This document shows positions 7,994 to 16,761 of a stretch of 64,000 nt of DNA, piece by piece. The notes beneath the pieces are model-generated. The model did not search any database. It saw nothing but the letters and a program-made list of their open reading frames with translations, and was not told where the DNA came from. The position numbers and the translations under genes are program-made. The number at the start of each line of letters is the position of its first letter. Positions within the stretch are counted from its first letter, which is position 1. Source of the stretch: DASUPK01 sp963797265 (GTDB lineage Bacteria > Actinomycetota > Thermoleophilia > Solirubrobacterales > 70-9); assembly GCA_963797265.1 (NCBI GenBank), contig CAWCOY010000003.1:744001-808000 (forward strand), read 5' to 3'.

Positions 7994-9084
7994 TCCGACC
8001 TCGCCGTTCCGGCCGCCCGCGCTCCCGGGCTTCCGATGAGTCTGTAGATCAGGCGCCCGAGCTTCGCCATGTCCTTCGGGAACTGGTCGACCAGGCCCGC
8101 CGGCGCCATGGTCAGGACCTGGATCACACCGATGCCGAAGAGGATGGTCAACAAGTCGGGAGGCAGTCCCCAGTTGTTCAGGAGGGCCGGCAGGAGCTTG
8201 ATCAGGACGCCGGCAACCACCGCGCCCCAGAGGCTGTAGATCCCGCCCATCAGGACGACCGCGAGCAACACGATCGAGTCCTGGGTGGGGAAGGTGAGGT
8301 TGTAGAGGGTGCCCGAGCTCCCGGCCAGCAGCGCCCCTGCGATCCCCGTCATGAACGAGGCCAGCGCGAACGCCCACATCTTGTAGAGGCTGATGTTGAC
8401 TCCCGCGGCGAGCGCCGCCGGCTCGCTCTGCCGGATGGTCGCCCAGGCCCGCCCGGGTTTGCCACGCACGTGCCAGAGGGCAAGCAGGAACATCAGGGCC
8501 GCCCAGATCACGCAGTAGCGGAAGAAGGCGTGGTCGCCCGTGGCGATGCTCGGGCGCCGGATCTCGTGGGCGCCGGTCGTCGCGTCGGTGTGCCCCAGGA
8601 AGCCGCCGCCGCCGTTCGGGAAGTCCGTCGCCGCGATCACCACCGTGATCGCGCCGGCGAGCATCAGGGTGATCAGCGCCAGGTAGAGGCCGCTGACCCG
8701 CAGCGCCGGCAGGCCGATCAGCGAGCCGAGGAACATCGTGATCACCCCGGTCATGATCGCCACTACCGGGAAGGGGAGGCCGGTCGCGAACAGCAAGCGG
8801 GCCCCCACCCAGGCGCCCAGCGCCAAGACCGCGACCTGGCCGAGCGAGACGAGGCCTACACGGCCCATGAGCAGCCCGAGACCGAGGGCGACGATCGTGT
8901 AGATCACCACGGCCGTCGCCACGTCCACCCAATAGGTGCTCAGCATGGAGGGGAGGACGAAGAAGACGAAGGCGAACAGAACGGCGATCACGGCGAGGCG
9001 AATGCGCTCGCCACGATCGAGGTGCGGGAGGGGCCGCGATAGGCGGGCCATGACCCCTGTGCCCGAGGCCTCAGCGGCGTCCAT
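7990..9084 (-). CDS. ABC importer permease (LivM-like)
   Basis: A 364-residue membrane protein with about nine to ten hydrophobic segments between residues 30 and 340. It carries the LivM hallmark GLGLLMGRVGLVSLGQ near residue 70 and the cytoplasmic coupling loop RAWATIRQSEPAALAAGVN near residue 230. N- and C-terminal ends are polar and cytoplasmic. It overlaps the LivH-like gene by 14 bp and the LivG-like gene by 4 bp. It forms the channel with LivH. Confidence 0.88.
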   Translation of the reverse strand: MDAAEASGTGVMARLSRPLPHLDRGERIRLAVIAVLFAFVFFVLPSMLSTYWVDVATAVVIYTIVALGLGLLMGRVGLVSLGQVAVLALGAWVGARLLFATGLPFPVVAIMTGVITMFLGSLIGLPALRVSGLYLALITLMLAGAITVVIAATDFPNGGGGFLGHTDATTGAHEIRRPSIATGDHAFFRYCVIWAALMFLLALWHVRGKPGRAWATIRQSEPAALAAGVNISLYKMWAFALASFMTGIAGALLAGSSGTLYNLTFPTQDSIVLLAVVLMGGIYSLWGAVVAGVLIKLLPALLNNWGLPPDLLTILFGIGVIQVLTMAPAGLVDQFPKDMAKLGRLIYRLIGSPGARAAGTARSE

Positions 9085-9973
9085 TGCCCAATCCCGTTCC
9101 GGCGAACGAGATCTCGCGCTTACGCGAGATCACCAGCAGCGCCACGGTCGCCAGCACGAACGGCGCCATGTTGCGGTACTCGGCGATCGAGGTGATCGGT
9201 GTTGCCAGAGCGCTGACCAGACCGACCACGAGTGCCGCGAAGAAGGTGATGGTGAGCGAGCGCAGCTGCGCGATCAGCGCCGCCGCCAGTGACGAGATCA
9301 CCAGGAAGGTGAGGCTGACGGCGTCCAGTCCGACCAGGTCGGAGAGGAGCAGGCCCGACACCCCGGAGAGCACTCCCGAGACCAGCCAGGCCTGGGCCTC
9401 GACCCTGCGCACCGGCACGCCGAGCGTGGCGGTGATCTCGCGGTCGTTGGCCAGCCCGCGCATGGCGGTGCCGAGCTTCGTGTACTTGAGGAAGGCTGCG
9501 GTGCCGAAGACGACCACCACCCCCAGCCCGAACGCGATCACCTGCGTCCAGGTAACCGCGACCTGACCGACGTCGAAGGCATGAGTCGAGGTCGGCAGCA
9601 CCTGGGAGCGGGCCTTGTCGCTCCAGATCCAGGACATGGTCCCGAGCAGGATCAGGGCCAGGCCCAGCGTCGCGGTCGCCTTGACCAGGGCGTCCCGTTT
9701 GGCCAGCGCCGGCCCGATGACGACCCCGTACCCGAGCGTGATCACGGCCGCGATCACGACCGCTACTCCGTAGGAGGGCCATTCGGGCCACAGCGAGTTG
9801 TTGATCAGGTCCCAGGCGATCAGGGCGGACAGCGCCCCGACCGCGCCGAAGGCAAGATTCAGCACTCCCGTGGTCCGGTAGAGAACCACCATCCCGGCCC
9901 CCGACAGGGCGTACACCCCGCCGAGGGCCAGGCCGGTGACGATGAAGGGCTGGAAGTCGTGCCAACTCGGCAT
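9071..9973 (-). CDS. ABC importer permease (LivH-like)
   Basis: A 300-residue permease with about eight membrane segments. It opens with FIVTGLALGGVYALSGAGMV and YRTTGVLNLAFGAVGALSA, both typical of LivH. The coupling loop is LGTAMRGLANDREITATLGV near residue 175. ATG 9973 follows the binding-protein gene by 22 bp. It pairs with the LivM-like gene downstream, and the arrangement K-H-M-G-F is the standard order for this transporter family. Confidence 0.88.
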   Translation of the reverse strand: MPSWHDFQPFIVTGLALGGVYALSGAGMVVLYRTTGVLNLAFGAVGALSALIAWDLINNSLWPEWPSYGVAVVIAAVITLGYGVVIGPALAKRDALVKATATLGLALILLGTMSWIWSDKARSQVLPTSTHAFDVGQVAVTWTQVIAFGLGVVVVFGTAAFLKYTKLGTAMRGLANDREITATLGVPVRRVEAQAWLVSGVLSGVSGLLLSDLVGLDAVSLTFLVISSLAAALIAQLRSLTITFFAALVVGLVSALATPITSIAEYRNMAPFVLATVALLVISRKREISFAGTGLGNGRR

Positions 9974-9995
9974 TTAGTGACTCACAGCCCCCTGA

Positions 9996-11330
9996 TCAAT
10001 CTGCTCCGCCGGTCAGGCTCGGGTCGGCCGCCTCGATCTGGCGGACCTTCGCGATATCCGGCTCGTCGCCGCTGATGTCGAAGCAATCCTCCTTGATCAC
10101 CATCTTGCCGTTGTCCGGCGTGGTGGTCCAGTCGACGTTGTTCGGGATGTGCAGCGGGGCGTTCTTGCCGAAGTACCAGGGCCGGCACAGAATGTCGGTC
10201 TTCTGGTCCTTCAGGTTGAACACCGCTTCGTTCACGCTCTGCAGCGTGTAGTCACCCTTGACCGTCTCCAGGGCGTTGGTCATGAATTCGCCCATCAGGT
10301 AACCCATCTGGCTGAAGCTCCCCAGCCCACCGGTCACGTTCTGGCCATACTTCTTCATGACTGAGCGGTAGAGCTCCGAGTCGGGACCGTCGAAATCGGT
10401 CACGTTGAGCTCGGCGTTGACGAGCAACTTGCCGTCCCACTTCGTCCCCAGCGCCTGCGCCAGGAAGTCGGTGTTACACGGCGTCGAGCAGCCCCACGCC
10501 TTGACGCTGTCCTCGAGGCCCTGGTTCTGGGCGGCCTGGAGGATCTTGAGCGCCTCGGGCGGCGTGAAGTTGAGGATCACGCCTCCGTTCGCGCCGGCCT
10601 CCTGGGTCAACCTGACGGCGACCGAGTTGGCGTCCTGGATGGGGACGTTGTCCGTCGACTCGCTGATCGGAATGCCTGCAGCGTCGGCGACGATCTTCGG
10701 ACCGGCGGCGATGTAGCCGGTGCCCGGCACGTTCGACTGGTCGAACGCGATCTTGTCGACTCCCTGTCGGATCACGGCCTGCGTGGCACCGTCCGAGCTG
10801 TAGCGCGGGCCCATGTTGACGGGGGCGCTGTTCGGCGTCGACCAGCAGGACGGCGCGATGCCCGCGTTCAGGACCCCGATGCCCTTCTGTTCGTAGTAGC
10901 TGTGGTTGACATCGCACTCGATCAGGCTGAAGCCGCCGGCCATGCCGACGACGCCATCCGTCTCGACCAGCTTGCGCGCCAGCGCGGCGTCCTGAGCCGG
11001 GTCGGTCTGCTCGGTCTCATAGATGTACTGGACCGGATGGCCGTTGATGCCACCGTTGGCGTTGACGCAGTCGAAGTACGCCTTGGTCGTCAAGACGCCG
11101 TCGGTGAAGTCCGTACCGGGCTGCTTCGTCGCGATCCCCCCGATCTTGATCGGGGTGCCCGTGGGCTTCTGACCGTTGCCGTTGCCGCATTTCGGATTGT
11201 CTACAACCGAACCACTGTTGTCGGATTTGTTTCCGCTGCCGCCGCAGGCGGCGACGACAAGGGAAAGGCCGGCCGCGACCACGACCAACGTGGTGACGGA
11301 TCGCCTCTTCGAGCCGAAGTACCTCTTCAC
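9996..11330 (-). CDS. ABC importer substrate-binding lipoprotein (LivK-like)
   Basis: A 444-residue periplasmic-binding-protein type I. The signal peptide ends in lipobox VVAAC (cysteine at residue 29) followed by GGSGN and a serine-rich linker, so the mature protein is lipid-anchored. The binding domain starts at PIKIGGIATKQPGTDFTDGV. It is longer than E. coli LivK (369) and resembles actinobacterial binding proteins for varied organic acids. GTG 11330 is preceded by GAGGAGGAG. An AT-rich 92-bp gap upstream separates it from the amidohydrolase gene, so it may have its own promoter in addition to read-through. Confidence 0.88.
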   Translation of the reverse strand: MKRYFGSKRRSVTTLVVVAAGLSLVVAACGGSGNKSDNSGSVVDNPKCGNGNGQKPTGTPIKIGGIATKQPGTDFTDGVLTTKAYFDCVNANGGINGHPVQYIYETEQTDPAQDAALARKLVETDGVVGMAGGFSLIECDVNHSYYEQKGIGVLNAGIAPSCWSTPNSAPVNMGPRYSSDGATQAVIRQGVDKIAFDQSNVPGTGYIAAGPKIVADAAGIPISESTDNVPIQDANSVAVRLTQEAGANGGVILNFTPPEALKILQAAQNQGLEDSVKAWGCSTPCNTDFLAQALGTKWDGKLLVNAELNVTDFDGPDSELYRSVMKKYGQNVTGGLGSFSQMGYLMGEFMTNALETVKGDYTLQSVNEAVFNLKDQKTDILCRPWYFGKNAPLHIPNNVDWTTTPDNGKMVIKEDCFDISGDEPDIAKVRQIEAADPSLTGGAD

Positions 11331-11384
11331 CGATCTCTCCTCCTCTATTGCCGGGCTCCGGTCGGTTCCGGCGGCCTTGGCGTG

Positions 11385-11422
11385 ATCCTATACCAAGAAA
11401 GTCATTGCGTTTGGTTTGTTTT
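11385..11422 (-). promoter_or_regulatory. Possible promoter ahead of the ABC importer genes
   Basis: The stretch between the amidohydrolase stop and the LivK-like start is the most AT-rich in this operon. On the minus strand it contains TATAGGATC (complement of 11385-11393), close to the actinobacterial -10 consensus, but I see no good -35 at 17-18 bp. Read-through from upstream is equally possible. Confidence 0.3.
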
Positions 11423-12301
11423 CTATTTAGCCGTCGTAGAGCGCAATCCGAGCAATCTGGCAGCGTTCTCCTTGAGAATCAGCGGCTTCACCTCGTCGTC
11501 GATCTCGAGGCGCTCGAAATCGCTCAGCCAGCGCTCAGGCGTGATCATCGGGTAGTCCGAGCCGAACAGAACCTGCCTTTTGAGCAGGGTGTTCGCGTAG
11601 CGGACGAGCAGGGGCGGGAAGTACTTCGGCGACCAGCCGCTGAGATCGATGAAGACCTCGGGCTTGTGCATCGCGATCGAGAGGGCTTCGTCCTGCCAGG
11701 GGAAGGAGGGGTGGGCGAGCACGATCGGCATCTCCGGGAAGTCGGCCGCGACGTCGTCGACGTAGATCGGGTTCGAGTACTTGAGCCGCACTCCGCCGCC
11801 TCCGGGCAGACCCGAGCCGATCCCGCTGTGCCCGGTGTGGAAGAGGGCCGGCAACCCGGCCTCCGCGATCACCTCATACAGCGGATACGCGGAGCGGTCA
11901 TTGGGGAAGAACGCCTGCAGGTTTGGATGGAACTTGAAGCCCCTGACACTGCGCTCGGCGATCAGACGGCGGGCCCGGTCGACCGCGTCGGGCCGAGCGG
12001 GGTCGACGCTGGCAAACGGGATCAGAACGTCGGGATACCGTGCCGCGCCCTCCAGCACCTCCTCGTTCGAGACGGGCGGTCGGCCGGACTGCGACTCCCA
12101 GTCGACCGTGAAGACCACGGCGGCCATTCCGCGCTCTCGGTAGTAGCTGCCGACATCGTCGATCGTCGGGGTCCCTCCGCCGTCGCGGAAGTAGCGCTGG
12201 GACGCCTCGCGGAGCTTCGGCGGGATCGGGTCGTGACCCTCTGACGAGACCTCCACATGGGTGTGGAAGTCGATCGCCCGGATCCCGTCGAGGTCGATCA
12301 C
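11423..12301 (-). CDS. Amidohydrolase-2 family metal-dependent hydrolase/decarboxylase
   Basis: A 292-residue amidohydrolase of the ACMSD/gamma-resorcylate-decarboxylase type. The metal and catalytic residues are in place: D11, H13 and H15 in IDFHTHVEV; H155 in ALFHTGHSG; H197 in VLAHPSFPW; and D249 in LFGSDYPM. Members hydrolyse ring-cleavage products or decarboxylate aromatic and unsaturated acids. ATG 12301 overlaps the MaoC stop by 4 bp. Its place between a hydratase and an importer supports a catabolic role; LigJ-type hydratase activity is conceivable, but the N-terminal region does not look like LigJ. Confidence 0.8.
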   Translation of the reverse strand: MIDLDGIRAIDFHTHVEVSSEGHDPIPPKLREASQRYFRDGGGTPTIDDVGSYYRERGMAAVVFTVDWESQSGRPPVSNEEVLEGAARYPDVLIPFASVDPARPDAVDRARRLIAERSVRGFKFHPNLQAFFPNDRSAYPLYEVIAEAGLPALFHTGHSGIGSGLPGGGGVRLKYSNPIYVDDVAADFPEMPIVLAHPSFPWQDEALSIAMHKPEVFIDLSGWSPKYFPPLLVRYANTLLKRQVLFGSDYPMITPERWLSDFERLEIDDEVKPLILKENAARLLGLRSTTAK

Positions 12302-13155
12302 GCAGCGAGCCCGGCAACGTTCAGCTCGGCGAGCCCGTCCTTCAGGGCCACGTCGCCGGCACCGTCGACCGCGTCGAAGACGACCTGACCCTCGGCGAGG
12401 CCTCCCCGGATTCTTGTGGTCAGCGCGTCGCCCGGGCGCATCGGCCGCGAGAAGCGCACGGCCAGGCGCCGGACCGCGGCCGGGTTGTCGATGCCGCGCG
12501 ACTCGAGCACCGCCCGGCCTGCGAACGCCATCAGGCAGAGTCCGTGGACGATGATCCCGGGCAGCCCCGCCGCCCTGGCGACCTCGTCGTCGAGGTGAAA
12601 GGCGTTGTGGTCGCCGGACGCCTCCGCGTAGCGCTGGGTCTGGTCCTCGGCCACCGGATAGGTGAAGGTCGCCTGGGGCTCCGACTCGGCCGGTTCGTCG
12701 GGCATCCGGTGGTCGGGCGCCTCCTCGCCGCCCCCGGTGCCGCCCGTGATGCCGCGGTAGAACTCGGTGACGTACTGCTCGTTGAGCAGGCGGTCATCGC
12801 CGTCGCGGGTCTCCGTCTTGAGGACGACCGTGGTTCCGGACTCCTTGACGTGCACGCCGACCGCCGCCGCGCGCGAGCGCAGCGTCATCCCGGACTCGAT
12901 CGGCGCTGAGATCTGGATGTCCTGGTCGCCGTGCACCACCTTCGGACGCGCCTCCTCCGGCGCGACCGCGTGCGCCGCTTCCTGGAGAGTCGCCCAGACG
13001 GGCACGATCGCGAAGACGGGTGGCGCGACCCGGCCCTCGAGCGCGAGCGGCGCTGTCTCATCCGTGGCCCGCGCGTAGGAGCCGATCGTCTCCCTCGAGA
13101 CCGAAACCGCTCGGCCCGGGGTCCACCGTCCCAGCACATCCAGGTTGAACTGCAC
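12298..13155 (-). CDS. MaoC-family enoyl hydratase (double hot-dog)
   Basis: A 285-residue protein with two hot-dog domains. The N-terminal half (about 10-135) is the degenerate MaoC_dehydrat_N type. The C-terminal half carries the hydratase-2 motif YAEASGDHNAFHLDD, with catalytic D182 and H187, followed by GLPGIIVHGLCLMAF. Such enzymes hydrate enoyl-CoA thioesters (R-specific). A proline/glutamate-rich linker (139-165) separates the domains. The gene lies 48 bp after the aldehyde dehydrogenase and overlaps the amidohydrolase. Inferred job: hydration of a side-chain enoyl-CoA or a ring-cleavage thioester. No CoA ligase is in this arm, but one is present at 21.8 kb. Confidence 0.83.
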   Translation of the reverse strand: MQFNLDVLGRWTPGRAVSVSRETIGSYARATDETAPLALEGRVAPPVFAIVPVWATLQEAAHAVAPEEARPKVVHGDQDIQISAPIESGMTLRSRAAAVGVHVKESGTTVVLKTETRDGDDRLLNEQYVTEFYRGITGGTGGGEEAPDHRMPDEPAESEPQATFTYPVAEDQTQRYAEASGDHNAFHLDDEVARAAGLPGIIVHGLCLMAFAGRAVLESRGIDNPAAVRRLAVRFSRPMRPGDALTTRIRGGLAEGQVVFDAVDGAGDVALKDGLAELNVAGLAA

Positions 13156-13203
13156 GACCGCTCGACCGCTCCTTATATGTAGGGGGCTGCCTCGGCCGTG
13201 AGC

Positions 13204-14691
13204 CTAGAACGGATAGGAGGCGGGCTCGGGCTGCTCCGTGATCCAGCGCACCTCGGTGAACTCCTCGATGCTGAACGGACCGCCGAAGCGACCGCCGTTG
13301 CCGGAGGCGCCGCGACCGCCGAAGGGCGCCAGCGGATCGTCGTAGACCGTCGAGTCCATGATGTGGACCAGGCCGGTGTCGAGCTTCTCGGCGAGCTCGC
13401 GTCCGCGCTCGTGCGAGGAGGTGTAGACCGCGCCGGAGAGTCCGTACTCGGTGTCGTTGGCGATCGCCGCCGCCTCGTCCTCCGACGAGAAGGTCATCAC
13501 CGGAGCCACCGGCCCGAAGATCTCCTCGTTCCAGGCCCGCATGTCACGAGTCACGTCGGCGAGCACCGTCGGCGGGAAGTAGGGCGGATCGCCCTTGCCG
13601 CCCGCCTTCAGCTCGGCCCCGGAGCTGACGGCATCGTCGACGATCTCCTGGACGCGGTCGATCTGCCGGCGGTTGATGATCGGCCCGAGGGCGACCTCCT
13701 CCTTGCCCGGGTCGCCGACCGGCAGTCGCGCGGCGTGCTCGGCGAGCGTGGAGATGTACTCCTCCGCGACCGACTCGTGCACCAAGTGCCGGCCCGAGGC
13801 CATGCAGATCTGGCCCTGGTGGAAGAAGGTCCCGAACGACCCACAGGACACGGCCTTCTCGATGTCGGCGTCGTCGAGCACGATGAACGAGCTTTTGCCG
13901 CCGAGTTCGAGCGCGACCCGCTTCAGGTTGCCGCCGGCGAGCGCGCCCACCGCCCGGCCCGCCCGGGTGGAACCTGTGAAGGAGACCATCCTGACCTCCG
14001 GCGCCTCACAGATCGCCTCGCCCGGCTCGACGCCACCCGGGAGGACCTGGAAGACGTTGTCCGGCAGGCCGGCCTCCTCGAACGCACGGGCGAAGACCAA
14101 ACCGCCGGAGACCGGGGTGTGCGGATCGCACTTCAGGAGGACGGAGTTGCCGAGAGCGAGCGCCGGGGCCACCGAGCGCATCGAGAGGATCATCGGGAAG
14201 TTCCATGGCGCGATCACGCCGACGACCCCGACGGGCAGCCGCTTCGCGATGCTGAGGCGCCCCTGCTCGTTCGGCAGGACCTCGCCGATCGGCAGTGCGG
14301 TGAGCGCCGCGGCTTCGCGCAGTTCCTTTTTCGCCTCACCCACCTCGAAGGCTGCCTTCTGTGGCACGCCTCCGCCCTCGTGGACGAGCCACCACTCGAT
14401 CTCCTCGTGCGCATTCTCGAGAGCGTCGGCCGCGGCTCGCAGGATCGCGGCCCGCTCGGGCCCGGGGGTCGCCGCCCAGCCGGGTTGCGCCTCCGCCGCC
14501 AGCTTCGAGGCGCGCATCACGTCGTCCCGGCCCGCGCTGCCGACCGAGGCCAGGTGCTCGTCGGTGGCGGGGTTGTGAACCTCGAGCCGCTCGCCCGTCT
14601 GCCGCCAGCCGCCGCTGAAGATGTTTCCGTCGAGGACCTCTGCCGTCATCAGGGGTCCCATCGGGACCTCGGTCTGGGTGGCGACCTCCAT
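13204..14691 (-). CDS. Aromatic-aldehyde-type NAD(P) aldehyde dehydrogenase
   Basis: A 495-residue aldehyde dehydrogenase of the vanillin/benzaldehyde dehydrogenase type. Present are the cofactor region GVIAPWNFPMILSMR, the general base in LELGGKSS, the catalytic cysteine in GQICMAS and the C-terminal motif PFGGRGASGNGGRFGG. The end SIEEFTEVRWIT also matches the aromatic-aldehyde branch. ATG 14691 is preceded by GAGGAGAGG. As first gene of the minus-strand operon, divergent from a GntR/FCD repressor gene, it is likely controlled by the two TGTATGCA sites in between. Probable reaction: vanillin or 4-hydroxybenzaldehyde to the acid; this is inferred from context. Confidence 0.87.
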   Translation of the reverse strand: MEVATQTEVPMGPLMTAEVLDGNIFSGGWRQTGERLEVHNPATDEHLASVGSAGRDDVMRASKLAAEAQPGWAATPGPERAAILRAAADALENAHEEIEWWLVHEGGGVPQKAAFEVGEAKKELREAAALTALPIGEVLPNEQGRLSIAKRLPVGVVGVIAPWNFPMILSMRSVAPALALGNSVLLKCDPHTPVSGGLVFARAFEEAGLPDNVFQVLPGGVEPGEAICEAPEVRMVSFTGSTRAGRAVGALAGGNLKRVALELGGKSSFIVLDDADIEKAVSCGSFGTFFHQGQICMASGRHLVHESVAEEYISTLAEHAARLPVGDPGKEEVALGPIINRRQIDRVQEIVDDAVSSGAELKAGGKGDPPYFPPTVLADVTRDMRAWNEEIFGPVAPVMTFSSEDEAAAIANDTEYGLSGAVYTSSHERGRELAEKLDTGLVHIMDSTVYDDPLAPFGGRGASGNGGRFGGPFSIEEFTEVRWITEQPEPASYPF

Positions 14692-14742
14692 CGATTCCTC
14701 TCCTCTCGTTGGCCGGGCTTCCGTTCCCGGCGTCTCGCGGTG

Positions 14743-14846
14743 TATCTTGCCTCACCGCGATTCTGTATGCAACAGGTGAAGAGCGGCCGGTCACAGAGGC
14801 GACCGAGCGCGCGCGGATTGGACCATGAAGGGTATTTCTGCATACA
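14743..14846. promoter_or_regulatory. Divergent promoter region with paired GntR-type operators
   Basis: Between the aldehyde dehydrogenase (minus) and the GntR gene (plus) the 8-mer TGTATGCA occurs at 14764-14771 and its exact reverse complement TGCATACA at 14839-14846, 75 bp apart centre to centre. A minus-strand promoter (-35 TTGCAT, complement of 14767-14772; -10 AAGATA, complement of 14743-14748; 18-bp spacer) overlaps the first copy. A plus-strand promoter (-35 TTGGAC 14818-14823; -10 CATACA 14841-14846; 17-bp spacer) overlaps the second. This is what an autoregulated divergent repressor circuit looks like. The binding itself is inferred. Confidence 0.6.
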
Positions 14847-14858
14847 AAGACTGGGCGG

Positions 14859-15641
14859 ATGGCCGCCGCCGATAAGACCACCAAGGCGGCCGAGGCGGCC
14901 GAGAGCGAGCCCATCTCGCAGACGACGCGGGCTCTGCTCAGCCTCCGCGACCTGCTGCTGAGTGGGGAGTTCCCGCCGGGGACCAGGATGTCCGAGCTGC
15001 CGCTGGTGGAGCGGCTCGGAGTCTCGCGGACTCCCCTCCGCCTCGCGCTGGCGACGCTGCAGCACGAGGGTCTGCTCGAGAGCCTGGACGGCGGTGGCTA
15101 CGCCGTCAGGGAGTTCACGAGGGATGAGATCAACGACGCGATCGAGCTTCGAGGGGTCCTCGAGGGGACCGCCGCGCGATTCGCCGCCGAGCGTGGGGCA
15201 ACCAATGACCAGCTCGCCCGGATGCGTCGGCTGAGCGCGGAGATGGATCCGCTGGTTCATCGCTCGGACATCGACTCGTTCTGGCGCTATGTCGAGTGCA
15301 ACCGCGAGTTCCACGCGCTCCTGCTCGAGGCCGCGAATAGCCCGGTCCTCGCGCGGGCGCTGGAGCGGATCCTGGCGCTTCCCTTCGCCTCGCCGAGCGC
15401 CCTGGTCCAGGGGCAGGCTGAGCTGCCCGAGTCACGGGAGATCCTGGTGATCGCCCAGGACCACCACCGGGGGCTGATCGAGGCGATTGCAAACCGGCAG
15501 GCCGCTCGCGCGGAGTCGCTGGCGCGCGAGCACGCCCGGGTCGCGATGCGGAATCTGGAGATCGTGCTGGACCACCGCCACGTGCTGGAACAGATCCCGG
15601 GCGCGTCACTGATCAACCTCGCCGAGCACTCAAAGGACTGA
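14859..15641 (+). CDS. GntR/FCD-family transcriptional regulator
   Basis: A 260-residue GntR regulator. The winged helix-turn-helix spans about residues 20-85 (ISQTTRALLSLRDLLLSGEF, then LVERLGVSRTPLRLAL). The all-helical FCD ligand domain runs from about 90 to 225, with the metal/ligand residues in the D-x-x-F-W-R-x-x-x-x-N-R-x-F-H helix and in DHHRGLIEAI. FCD regulators usually bind small carboxylic acids and repress nearby catabolic genes. It is divergent from the aldehyde dehydrogenase operon and upstream of the methyltransferase genes, so it probably controls both arms through the two inverted 8-mers in the intergenic space. Confidence 0.88.
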   Translation: MAAADKTTKAAEAAESEPISQTTRALLSLRDLLLSGEFPPGTRMSELPLVERLGVSRTPLRLALATLQHEGLLESLDGGGYAVREFTRDEINDAIELRGVLEGTAARFAAERGATNDQLARMRRLSAEMDPLVHRSDIDSFWRYVECNREFHALLLEAANSPVLARALERILALPFASPSALVQGQAELPESREILVIAQDHHRGLIEAIANRQAARAESLAREHARVAMRNLEIVLDHRHVLEQIPGASLINLAEHSKD

Positions 15642-15660
15642 CGAAGGAGAGGAGCACGAG

Positions 15661-16761
15661 ATGGCGAGCAACGGATATCACTGCGAGGTCGTGGGGAGCC
15701 TGCTCCGGCACGACGAGCTCAAGGAAGCGATGGAGCGAGACGAGCACGGAGAGATGGACCCGAAGGAGCTCGAGCGGCTCCAAGCAGAGGAGGGGAAACG
15801 GAACATCGCGCTGCAGGAGGAGGCCGGGATCGAGGTGCTCACCGACGGCGAGGTGCGGCGCCGCTTCTGGTTCGACCCCCTCACCGACAGCCTCTCCGGC
15901 TACAACCCCGAGGTCCCCGCGCCCGTGATGTTTCACGGCTCCGTCGACAAACCGGAGGGGCCGCCGCCGAAGCTGCCCGCCGTGACCGAGAAGCTCGGCA
16001 TCCGCCACAACCTGCCGCTCGAGGAGTACCGCTTCGTCAGCGCCAATACGGACCGCCCCGCGAAGGCGACTCTGGCGGGGATGACCTACGCCAGCGTGCT
16101 CTGGGTCCCGGGCTACTCCGACAAGGTCTACCCGGACCGCGAGGCCTACATGGACGAGGTGATCGAGCTGATGAAGCAGATCGTCGGCGAGACCGTGGAG
16201 GCCGGTTGCGACTACTTCCAGCTCGACTCGCCTCGCTACACCCACCTCGTCAGCGAGGAGGGCCAGGAGAACCTGCGCAATCTCGGCCTCGACACCGAGA
16301 CCTGGCTGGGGCAGATGATCGAGCGCGACAACCAGCTGATCCGGGCGTTCCCGGACGTGACCTGGGCCGTTCACCTCTGCCGTGGTAACCACCGCTCGAT
16401 GTGGTCGGTGGAGGGCGGCTACGACGCGATCGCCGAGCAGCTCTTCAACGACCTGGAGTGCGATCGGATCTTCGCGGAGTACGACTCCCCGCGGGCCGGG
16501 AGCTTCGAGCCGCTCCGTTTCGTTCAGGAGGGGAAGACCGTCGTGCTCGGGCTGATCACCACCAAGGAGCCCGAGCTCGAGGACGCCGACCAGCTCAAGG
16601 GGCGGATCGAGGAGGCCTCGCAGTTCATGCCTCTGGAGCGGCTGGCCCTCAGTCCGCAGTGCGGCTTCGCCTCCACGCTGCCGGGCAATCTGGTCACCTT
16701 CGACGACCAGCGAAAGAAGCTCGAGCTGCTCGGCAAGGTCGCGCACGAGGTCTGGAGCTGA
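15661..16761 (+). CDS. MetE catalytic-core-like methyltransferase
   Basis: A 366-residue protein resembling only the C-terminal, zinc-containing half of cobalamin-independent methionine synthase. Likely zinc ligands are H238 and C240 (AVHLCRGN), E273 (FAEYDSPRAG) and C334 (SPQCGFAS). The entry VVGSLLRHDELKEAM also fits the UROD/MetE-like fold. Full-length MetE and MetH genes are present at 48.9 and 45.2 kb, so a housekeeping role is unlikely. It starts ATG 15661 behind AAGGAGAGGAG, and the next gene starts inside its stop codon. Together with the folate-fold partner it may move a methyl group from a methoxylated aromatic or a methylated amine. The reaction is inferred. Confidence 0.82.
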   Translation: MASNGYHCEVVGSLLRHDELKEAMERDEHGEMDPKELERLQAEEGKRNIALQEEAGIEVLTDGEVRRRFWFDPLTDSLSGYNPEVPAPVMFHGSVDKPEGPPPKLPAVTEKLGIRHNLPLEEYRFVSANTDRPAKATLAGMTYASVLWVPGYSDKVYPDREAYMDEVIELMKQIVGETVEAGCDYFQLDSPRYTHLVSEEGQENLRNLGLDTETWLGQMIERDNQLIRAFPDVTWAVHLCRGNHRSMWSVEGGYDAIAEQLFNDLECDRIFAEYDSPRAGSFEPLRFVQEGKTVVLGLITTKEPELEDADQLKGRIEEASQFMPLERLALSPQCGFASTLPGNLVTFDDQRKKLELLGKVAHEVWS

